Shown here in pieces: positions 1 through 5,146 of a DNA stretch of 10,255 nucleotides. Origin of the DNA: an uncultured Aeromicrobium sp. Its GTDB lineage: Bacteria > Actinomycetota > Actinomycetes > Propionibacteriales > Nocardioidaceae. Under the pieces are notes generated by a model. It was given only the letters and a program-made list of their open reading frames with translations. It was not told where the DNA came from and searched no databases. Numbering within the stretch: the stretch's first letter is position 1; each line of letters begins with the position of its first letter. The stretch is taken from contig NZ_CAMJVP010000108.1 in NCBI RefSeq assembly GCF_946221465.1, positions 1 to 10,255 of the forward strand, in the 5' to 3' direction. Position numbers and translations under genes: made by a program.

Positions 1-2
1 GT

Positions 3-104
3 GAGGAGGCCGGCAGGGTCTTCGACGGCGCCCGCCTCCTCGCCGGCTACGACGGCTTCTTCGAACTCAAGCGCACTCGCACCCGCGATCCGATCTTCGA
101 CTGA
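3..104 (+). CDS. C-terminal end of a possible mycothiol-dependent nitroreductase (DsbA family), cut by the window edge
   Basis: An open frame enters from the left edge and stops with TGA at 102-104, giving 33 residues that end in FFELKRTRTRDPIFD. The gene start lies outside the window. From memory, this tail resembles the C-terminus of the actinobacterial Rv2466c-like proteins, thioredoxin-fold enzymes that use mycothiol. The gene order supports this, because in mycobacteria Rv2466c is followed by rpiB (Rv2465c) and nei2 (Rv2464c), as seen here. The fragment is too short to show any catalytic motif; the CxxC active site would be upstream. That it is coding is fairly safe; the family is an inference from context and tail resemblance. 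Confidence 0.5.
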   Translation, partial: EEAGRVFDGARLLAGYDGFFELKRTRTRDPIFD

Positions 105-199
105 CGGCACGTCCCGTACCCCATCGGGCGGTGAGCTATGACGCACGTTCGGTTCGCGAGTGCGTGATAGCCCACCGCCTAGCGAGCGCAGGTGCCTGG

Positions 200-205
200 G
201 ATACT
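200..205 (+). promoter_or_regulatory. Possible -10 box of a leaderless rpiB promoter
   Basis: GATACT ends 6 bases before the ATG at 212 and matches four of six bases of TATAAT. There is no purine-rich ribosome binding site between it and the start. No convincing -35 element is visible. Confidence 0.35.
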
Positions 206-211
206 CGTGCC

Positions 212-662
<451 letters not shown>

Positions 663-670
<8 letters not shown>

Positions 671-1481
671 AGGGCACACCCTGCAACGGCTCGCGCGGGA
701 GCTGAGCGCCGGGTTCGGCGGCCATCGCATCGCCTCGACGAGCCCGCAGGGCCGGTTCAAGGCCGCGGCCTCGCTCGACGGTGCCGTGCTCCGTGAGGGC
801 TCCGCATGGGGCAAGCATCTTTTCGTCCGCTTCGATGGCCGACCGGAGCAGGTACACGTCCACTTGGGTCTGTACGGCACGTTCACATTCTTGGAATCGG
901 ACGATCCGCCGGTCACCGGTCAGGTGCGCTGGCGCCTCGCCCGCCCCGGGTTGACCGCGGACCTGCGCGGACCCACCGCCTGTGAGCTGCTGACGCCCGC
1001 CGAGGTCGAGCGGATTCTGGACCGTCTGGGCCCCGATCCGATCCGAGCGGACGCTGATCCCGAGCGCTTCGTCGCGCGTGTGCTGCGGTCGCGGGCTCCG
1101 ATTGTGACGCTGTTGATGGATCAGTCGGTGATCGCCGGAGTGGGCAACGTGTATCGGGCCGAGGTCCTCTTCCGTCTCGGTATCGACCCCTTCGTTCCCG
1201 GACGTGATCTCGGTGCCGAGTGCCTCCGGGCGATCTGGGACGACCTCGTCAAGATCATGTCCGCTGGGGTCGAGACGGGGCGCATCGACACCGTTCGCCC
1301 CGAGCACGAGCCGGAGGCGATGGGCCGGCCGCCGCGTGAGGACGACCATGGTGGCGAGGTCTACGTGTACCGCCGCTCGGGAATGCCCTGCTGGGTGTGC
1401 GGGACCCTCGTCAGGACCCAGCCGATAGCGGCGCGCAACCTGTTCTGGTGCCCGCGTTGTCAGCGCAAGCCACGCCGTTGA
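663..1481 (+). CDS. nei2: Nei2-type DNA glycosylase/AP lyase (Fpg/Nei family)
   Basis: This is a base-excision repair enzyme that removes oxidised bases and cleaves the resulting abasic site. The 272-residue protein must start at the TTG at 663, because the family requires Pro2 as the nucleophile and Glu3 beside it, and the sequence here reads MPEGHTLQRLA. Lys51 (AWGKHLF) fits the conserved DNA-contacting lysine. The helix-two-turn-helix shows GVGNVYRAEVLF (159-170) with Asn162. The C-terminal zinc finger has Cys243, Cys246, Cys263 and Cys266, with the conserved Arg258 in its loop. GAGGAG at 647-652 could serve as a ribosome binding site 10 bases upstream. The start overlaps the end of rpiB by 8 bases, so the two are probably translationally coupled. 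The opening MPEGHT fits actinobacterial Nei2 rather than Fpg (MutM). Confidence 0.93.
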
Positions 1482-1503
1482 GCTGGCGAGTTCCGTCCGT
1501 CGT

Positions 1504-1525
1504 GCCGCGGTCACGTTTTCGCGGC
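1504..1525. repeat. Inverted repeat upstream of the phosphatase gene
   Basis: GCCGCG (1504-1509) and CGCGGC (1520-1525) form a perfect 6-bp dyad with a 10-base loop. It lies between the nei2 stop and the next ATG, covering the place where a -35 region would sit. It could be an operator or a weak terminator for nei2; it lacks a T tract, and GC-rich dyads of this size arise by chance. Confidence 0.25.
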
Positions 1526-1528
1526 CGA

Positions 1529-1534
1529 TAGTGT
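1529..1534 (+). promoter_or_regulatory. Possible -10 box of a leaderless promoter for the PP2C phosphatase
   Basis: TAGTGT lies 6 bases before the ATG at 1541 and fits the actinobacterial TAnnnT pattern. No ribosome binding site is seen, which suggests a leaderless mRNA starting at or near the ATG. Confidence 0.4.
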
Positions 1535-1540
1535 TCACAC

Positions 1541-2653
1541 ATGCACTCGTTGTCGATCTCGCCTCGCCGCTCGGCGTTGCGATACGTCGACGACGTCGTG
1601 GACCGGTGGCGGCACGGCAGTCCTGAGGGCCAGACGATCGTCTTATCGGTCCTCATCGCGGCAACGGTCTTCATGTTCTTCGGGTCGGTCGCCTGGTACG
1701 GATTCTTCCCGGCGGTCTCCTTCCTGCTGCCGCTGGTGATCGGTGGTCTCATGCTGCGATGGAAGCCGCTCGCCTGTCTGACGGCGGTCGCCCTGGCAGC
1801 GGCGGTGGGCGCGGTGGCGATCGAGTCGACGCATACCGGGCTTCCGCCAGGGCGCATCGGGACCGTCGTCGTCATCATCGTCGTGGCGCTGCTGCAGCTG
1901 TACATGGTGCGGCTCAACCGCTCCGAGCTGCCCGCGCCGGTGGGACAGGCGATGTTCGTGAACCTGCGAGATGCTCTTCAGGCGCAGGGTGTCATCCCCG
2001 CGCTGCCGGAGGGATGGCACGCGGAGTCGAAGGTCCGTTCTGCTGAAGGCACGAGCTACGCAGGCGACTTCATGGTGGCGAGCCTGTCGCAGGATGCGTC
2101 ACGATTGGAGATCGTCCTCGTTGACGTGTGCGGCAAGGGCGTGGCCGCGGGCACGCAGGCGCTCCAGCTCTCCGGCGCCCTGGGCGGGTTGATCGGGTCG
2201 CTGCCGCCGCTCGGCTTCTTCTCGGCAGCGAACGACTACCTACTGCGCCAGCAGTGGATCGAGGGTTTCGCGACGGCCGCGCACGTCGTCATCGACTTCG
2301 CGACCGGCCGGTACGCGATCCTCAACGCCGGCCATCCACCGGTGCTGCGCTGGTGCTCACGCAACGACACGTGGTATGTCGATGGCGCCACCGGCATGGC
2401 TCTGGGGGTGATCGATCGTCCGCACTTCCAGTCCAGTGAGGGCGTTCTCGAACCCGGTGAGGCGTTGCTGCTCTACACCGACGGGCTCGTCGAGTCGCGC
2501 GATCACGATCTGGCCCATGGTATTCGCGCGTTGCAGGACAAGGCTGCCGGCGCCATTCGTCTCGGTTTTGCTGGCGCTCCCTCGCGCATCCTGGAAAACG
2601 TGCCTGACCGTGGCGACGACAGCGCGGTCGTGCTCATCGAACGTCTCGCCTGA
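1541..2653 (+). CDS. Membrane-anchored SpoIIE-type PP2C serine/threonine phosphatase
   Basis: The 370-residue protein has an N-terminal membrane region and a C-terminal cytoplasmic SpoIIE/RsbU-type PP2C domain. Hydrophobic segments lie at about 32-52, 57-73, 77-97 and 107-123, giving roughly four membrane helices. The phosphatase domain (about 155-370) shows the metal-binding aspartates: AGDF (Asp176), VDVCGKG (Asp195), LLLYTDGLVESR (Asp314) and DRGDDSAVV (Asp359/Asp360), plus the structural motif LNAGHPPVLRW. In the family these enzymes typically dephosphorylate anti-sigma-factor antagonists and so act in partner-switching control of sigma factors. The substrate here is unknown and no such partner gene is nearby. 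There is no PAS, GAF or response-regulator input domain, so any signal would have to be sensed through the membrane part. VDVCGKG is a variant of the usual GDVxGHG. Confidence 0.9.
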   Translation: MHSLSISPRRSALRYVDDVVDRWRHGSPEGQTIVLSVLIAATVFMFFGSVAWYGFFPAVSFLLPLVIGGLMLRWKPLACLTAVALAAAVGAVAIESTHTGLPPGRIGTVVVIIVVALLQLYMVRLNRSELPAPVGQAMFVNLRDALQAQGVIPALPEGWHAESKVRSAEGTSYAGDFMVASLSQDASRLEIVLVDVCGKGVAAGTQALQLSGALGGLIGSLPPLGFFSAANDYLLRQQWIEGFATAAHVVIDFATGRYAILNAGHPPVLRWCSRNDTWYVDGATGMALGVIDRPHFQSSEGVLEPGEALLLYTDGLVESRDHDLAHGIRALQDKAAGAIRLGFAGAPSRILENVPDRGDDSAVVLIERLA

Positions 2654-2683
2654 CGCCCGCCTGGACCCCGTCCCTTCCGGGCA

Positions 2684-2689
2684 TAAGGT
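2684..2689 (+). promoter_or_regulatory. Possible -10 box of a leaderless promoter for the 55-residue membrane protein
   Basis: TAAGGT lies 7 bases before the ATG at 2697. CTGGAC at 2661-2666, 17 bases further upstream, is a weak -35 candidate. No Shine-Dalgarno is seen. Confidence 0.4.
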
Positions 2690-2696
2690 CGGGCCC

Positions 2697-2864
2697 ATGA
2701 ACTCGAACCTCGGCGCAGCGATCGCGATCGGACTGGCCATCGGCGTTTCCCTCTCGGTGGCGCTCGATCAGTGGGCGTTCCTCGGTTTCGGCCTGGCGAT
2801 CGGTATCGCCATCGGCGCGGCGCTGAGCCAGGAGGGTGACCGCGATGAAGACGACCACGAGTAG
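2697..2864 (+). CDS. Small glycine-rich two-helix membrane protein of unknown function
   Basis: The 55-residue product starts at the ATG at 2697; longer readings in this frame lie inside the phosphatase gene and are out of frame with it. Two hydrophobic stretches, about 5-24 (AAIAIGLAIG) and 28-44 (AFLGFGLAIGIAIGAAL), are built of small-residue repeats typical of tightly packed helix hairpins. The last 11 residues are highly acidic (EGDRDEDDHE). I recognise no family with a known role; similar small proteins are common and unnamed in actinobacteria. It is the last chromosomal gene before the prophage junction. Its own TAnnnT box supports independent expression. Confidence 0.7.
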   Translation: MNSNLGAAIAIGLAIGVSLSVALDQWAFLGFGLAIGIAIGAALSQEGDRDEDDHE

Positions 2865-2892
2865 CGGCCCACGCCGACCGCCCGGGGGCGCT

Positions 2893-2942
2893 TGGAGCGG
2901 ACGACGGGACTCGAACCCGCAACATTCTGCTTGGAATGCAGA
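2893..2942 (-). repeat. Prophage attachment-site junction: 3' half of tRNA-Gly(TCC)
   Basis: Read on the - strand, the segment contains an anticodon stem TCTGC/GCAGA around a 7-base loop with anticodon TCC (plus-strand 2933-2935), a 5-base variable region, a T arm with loop TTCGAGT, the acceptor 3' strand CGTCCGC, discriminator T and an encoded CCA ending at 2893. The D arm and the 5' acceptor strand, which should read GCGGACG, are absent on the right side, so this is not a working tRNA gene. A 3' tRNA half next to a phage integrase is the classic sign of integration into a tRNA gene: the attP copy of the 3' half rebuilds the tRNA at the other end. The intact tRNA-Gly should therefore lie at the far right end of the prophage. 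The exact core limits cannot be set without the other junction. Confidence 0.85.
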
Positions 2943-2993
2943 GACTTCGGTCGTCCATGTCGACTTCGGCGCGAGCCCGAGTGAGCGTGCAGC

Positions 2994-3197
2994 ATGAGCG
3001 CGGTCGTCTGCTGCGAGTGCTCCGCGACCTTCGCGGGCTCCCGGTTCGACGCGCAACGCATCGGCCGCTGGGAGCCGTACAGCCACAACACCCAGCGCGA
3101 TGTCGATCACGGCCCGCTGGTGTGTGCTGAGTGCATTCGCCGACTGCTGGACGAGCTCCTCTCGAAGCTGCTCGCCGCGAGAGCAGGTCGCCGGTGA
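2994..3197 (+). CDS. Small CxxC protein between attachment site and integrase, unknown function
   Basis: The 67-residue product has two cysteine pairs, Cys6-x-x-Cys9 and Cys44-x-x-Cys47, that could bind one zinc ion as a ribbon. It ends in a basic amphipathic helix (about 48-67, IRRLLDELLSKLLAARAGRR). It reads in the same direction as the integrase, ends 41 bases before it and lies within 60 bases of the tRNA fragment. That position would suit an excisionase-type directionality factor or another DNA-binding accessory protein, but I recognise no such family. No clear ribosome binding site or -10 box is seen, so the start at 2994 is only the best available ATG. It may also be a phage orphan gene unrelated to excision. 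Confidence 0.6.
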   Translation: MSAVVCCECSATFAGSRFDAQRIGRWEPYSHNTQRDVDHGPLVCAECIRRLLDELLSKLLAARAGRR

Positions 3198-3224
3198 CTC
3201 TGGCAAGGGTGACCCCGATCACCC

Positions 3225-3230
3225 TACGGT
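3225..3230 (+). promoter_or_regulatory. Possible -10 box of a leaderless integrase promoter
   Basis: TACGGT lies 8 bases before the ATG at 3239, the same geometry as the box before the downstream lipoprotein gene. No Shine-Dalgarno is present. A promoter here would let the integrase be expressed separately from the small CxxC gene. Confidence 0.4.
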
Positions 3231-3238
3231 CAGGCGCC

Positions 3239-4123
3239 ATGACTACAGAACCGATCGACCGTTGGGCAGCCTGGATGCGAGCGCAGTCGTGGTCCGAGAC
3301 CACCATCGCCGAGCGCGTCAGGCTCACTTCCCGTCTCGCGGCCACGAACGGCGTAGCGCCCGAACAGCTCGACGAGCACCATGTGCTCGCCGCGCTCGGC
3401 GCGCCGACGATCTCGCCGGGAACGCGCGCGACCTACTACGCGAACCTGCTCGCCTGGTTCCGCTGGCTGCAGGACGTCGGCGCCCGCGAGGACAATCCCA
3501 TGGATCACCTGCGCCGGCCTCGAGCCCGCAGGCGAGCGCTGCAGGTGCCGACGACCGAACACGTGCGGCGGCTGTTCGCGGCCCGCATCCACCGCCGCAC
3601 GCGCTGGATGATCACGCTGGCGGCGTACCAAGGTCTGCGGGTCAGCGAGATCGCCCGGTTCCACGACGACCATGTCGACCTGCTCGGGGAGTCTCTGGAA
3701 GTGCTGGGCAAAGGTGGAGTGTTCGCGGTGCTGCCGCTCCACGAGCTGGTGGCCGAGATCGTCGAGGAACGACGACGGCTCGGGCTGTACGGCTGGTGGT
3801 TCCCTCAGTGGACCGCGAACCGACAGAGCGCCGCCGGCGGTCCGATCCTCGGCGCCTCGGTGACGTCGATCGTGTCCGCAGCGATGAAGCGCAACGGCGT
3901 GCCGGGAACGTGCCACAGCCTGCGGCACTGGTACGCGACGCAGCTGCTGCGTGAGGGCGTCGACATCCGCGTCATTCAGGAGCTGATGCGGCACGCCTCG
4001 CTCGCCACGACGGAGCAGTACCTGCACGTCGGGGACAGTGATCGGCGGGCGGCGATCCGGCTGCTACCGAATGTCACTCGGCCCGCAGGTTTCGGTCGTC
4101 TGCCTGCGGACCTCGCGGCTTAG
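3239..4123 (+). CDS. int: Tyrosine-family site-specific integrase
   Basis: The 294-residue protein carries the full tyrosine recombinase active site: Arg134 (GLRVSE), Lys158 (LGKGG), His226 and Arg229 (HSLRHWYAT), His252 (MRHAS) and the nucleophile Tyr261 (TTEQYLHV). Residues about 5-92 form an N-terminal SAM-like core-binding domain, and 105-275 the catalytic domain. The length is Xer-like: there is no room for the extra N-terminal arm-binding domain found in lambda-type integrases of about 370-390 residues. I chose the ATG at 3239 because the core-binding domain begins there; an in-frame GTG at 3131 would overlap the small upstream gene by 67 bases. Its likely substrate is the tRNA-Gly site at 2893-2942, about 300 bases upstream. 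A host XerC/XerD role is unlikely given the att fragment and the phage genes beside it. Confidence 0.93.
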   Translation: MTTEPIDRWAAWMRAQSWSETTIAERVRLTSRLAATNGVAPEQLDEHHVLAALGAPTISPGTRATYYANLLAWFRWLQDVGAREDNPMDHLRRPRARRRALQVPTTEHVRRLFAARIHRRTRWMITLAAYQGLRVSEIARFHDDHVDLLGESLEVLGKGGVFAVLPLHELVAEIVEERRRLGLYGWWFPQWTANRQSAAGGPILGASVTSIVSAAMKRNGVPGTCHSLRHWYATQLLREGVDIRVIQELMRHASLATTEQYLHVGDSDRRAAIRLLPNVTRPAGFGRLPADLAA

Positions 4124-4127
4124 CGGT

Positions 4128-4133
4128 TAGGCT
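4128..4133 (+). promoter_or_regulatory. Possible -10 box of a leaderless promoter for the lipoprotein operon
   Basis: TAGGCT lies 8 bases before the ATG at 4142, in the 18-base gap after the integrase stop. It would allow the lipoprotein pair to be expressed in the lysogen independently of int. No Shine-Dalgarno is visible. Confidence 0.4.
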
Positions 4134-4141
4134 CCGGGCCC

Positions 4142-4579
4142 ATGAGGACACGTGCAGTGCTGACAGGGATCGCCGCGATGGCGGCGCTTGCGCTCGTGGG
4201 TTGTGGCTCGGGCTCCGATGACGGGGCAGGCTCGACGCCGACCCCGAGCGAGGAGGTCACCGCCGAACCGACAACCGAGCCTGAACCGACCGAGGAAGCG
4301 CCCGGTCTCGCCGAGCAGGTCGAGGCGGCTTTCTCGGCGTCGTACGGGTGGCCGGCCGAGCCGTCCTGGTCGCACATCACCAGCTTCGACGATCGCGACG
4401 CCCCGCGGGTGACCGTGGTGACCGAGCTCGCGGACAAGCCGGAGAACGCCGAGGACGCGATGGGGACGTGCCGCGCTGTGGCGTCGGTGTCCGCGAGCGT
4501 TGACGAGCGGTTCACGGGTGTCTACGTGACGGCAGGCGAGGGCGGCGCGTTTATCGCGGAGTGCGACACAGCGTCATGA
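4142..4579 (+). CDS. Secreted lipoprotein encoded by the prophage, candidate lysogenic-conversion gene
   Basis: The 145-residue protein has a lipoprotein signal peptide: Arg2 and Arg4, a hydrophobic core at 6-18, and a lipobox LVGC with the lipidated Cys21. After cleavage it would be anchored to the outer face of the membrane. A flexible low-complexity linker rich in Ser, Thr, Pro and Glu follows (22-55). A folded domain of about 85 residues (57-145) holds two cysteines (Cys109 and Cys140) that could form a disulfide. I recognise no enzymatic family. Small lipoproteins beside the integrase of a prophage can block DNA entry of related phages, as with Ltp of Streptococcus phage TP-J34; that parallel is positional only. 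The stop overlaps the next start as ATGA. Confidence 0.8.
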   Translation: MRTRAVLTGIAAMAALALVGCGSGSDDGAGSTPTPSEEVTAEPTTEPEPTEEAPGLAEQVEAAFSASYGWPAEPSWSHITSFDDRDAPRVTVVTELADKPENAEDAMGTCRAVASVSASVDERFTGVYVTAGEGGAFIAECDTAS

Positions 4580-4902
4580 GTGAGGTCGTGTTCCGCGAGT
4601 TGCGGCTTGGGCAGCGTGCGACCGTCCGGGTCGGGGCGAACGCGGTCAGCTACGAGCGTCGTCGGGCGAACTGGTTGACGTGGTTGCTCGTGTTCTTCAC
4701 GGGCGGGGTGGCGCTGCTGGCGTGGCCTTGGATCAAGTTCGGGCGGGTCAGCTCGACGATCCCGCGGTCGCGGATCGACTCAGTGCAGATCGAGAAGGGC
4801 GCAGCGTTCACGACGCTCGTTCTGTTGTCGTCGACGGGGCGGATTGCGTTCCGTACGGACAAGCAGACCGCGGAGCAGGCGCGCTCGATCATCCTGGCGT
4901 GA
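4576..4902 (+). CDS. Small membrane protein with PH-like fold, coupled to the lipoprotein
   Basis: The 108-residue protein starts at the ATG at 4576, which overlaps the lipoprotein stop by 4 bases, so translation is coupled. A short N-terminal segment (3-28) is followed by a hydrophobic stretch at about 33-54 (WLTWLLVFFTGGVALLAW). The C-terminal half (56-108) alternates strands and ends in a helix (TAEQARSIIL). This layout, with PRSRIDSVQIEKG, SSTGRIAFRT and a closing helix, resembles bacterial PH-like (bPH, DUF304-type) domains in which a membrane hairpin interrupts or precedes the barrel. That assignment is by pattern only. Pairing with an exported lipoprotein suggests a shared role at the envelope of the lysogen. 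Confidence 0.75.
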   Translation: MSEVVFRELRLGQRATVRVGANAVSYERRRANWLTWLLVFFTGGVALLAWPWIKFGRVSSTIPRSRIDSVQIEKGAAFTTLVLLSSTGRIAFRTDKQTAEQARSIILA

Positions 4903-4911
4903 CGGCAGTAG

Positions 4912-4945
4912 GAAGCGCCCCACCCGTATCCGGGTGGGGCGCTTC
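4912..4945. terminator. Strong hairpin between converging operons, likely bidirectional terminator
   Basis: A perfect 15-bp stem (GAAGCGCCCCACCCG at 4912-4926 and its complement at 4931-4945) closes a TATC tetraloop. It lies between the stop of the + strand PH-like gene (4902) and the stop of the - strand holin-like gene (4955). There is only a short T-poor tail on either side, as is common in high-GC actinobacteria. It would insulate the lysogeny genes from the late operon. Confidence 0.85.
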
Positions 4946-4954
4946 TCGTTGGCG

Positions 4955-5146
4955 TCACTGCTTGATGCGCCGGCCGTCGCCGGGCGGCACGTAAGCGTCG
5001 GCGAGGCCGAGCAGCGGCGCGAGGAGCGCGACCCACAGCAGCGCGTGCTGCTCGGTGATCACGCCGTAGCCGACGAGTAGGGCGATGACGGCGAGGCCGA
5101 CGCGGTACAGGTACCGGCGGACGGTCGGCTTGGTGAGGTACTTCAT
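4955..5146 (-). CDS. Holin-like small membrane protein with two transmembrane helices
   Basis: The 63-residue product has a basic N-terminus (KPTVRRYLYR) and hydrophobic segments at about 15-30 (VGLAVIALLVGYGVI) and 35-50 (ALLWVALLAPLLGLAD), ending in a hydrophilic tail. The ATG at 5146-5144 overlaps the endolysin stop by 4 bases (ATGA), which fixes the start; a longer reading to 5218 lies inside the endolysin gene. Small two-helix proteins of this shape directly after the endolysin are usually annotated as holins or unnamed membrane proteins in Microbacterium phages. It would let endolysin reach the wall, or tune lysis timing. It is the last gene of the late operon before the terminator. Confidence 0.75.
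   Translation of the reverse strand: MKYLTKPTVRRYLYRVGLAVIALLVGYGVITEQHALLWVALLAPLLGLADAYVPPGDGRRIKQ

Noticed and set aside
131..211. Upstream GTG extension of rpiB
   Set aside because: The 27 extra residues do not belong to the RpiB fold, which begins at MRVHIGADHAG, and the -10-like box at 200-205 lies inside the extension.
2873..2891. GC-rich hairpin after the 55-residue membrane protein gene
   Set aside because: The dyad around CGCCCGGGGGCG has only a few base pairs with a very small loop and no T tract, so a terminator is not supported.
2893..2970. Complete functional tRNA-Gly gene
   Set aside because: There is no D arm and no 5' strand to pair with CGTCCGC; only a chance GGACG appears, too close to the anticodon stem.
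3131..3238. GTG start 36 codons upstream for the integrase
   Set aside because: It would overlap the small CxxC gene by 67 bases and adds residues unrelated to the core-binding domain; the TACGGT box would fall inside the coding region.
3100..4027. Alternative long frames on both strands across the integrase
   Set aside because: They are rich in Arg, Ala and Pro with no motif, whereas the integrase frame has every catalytic residue.
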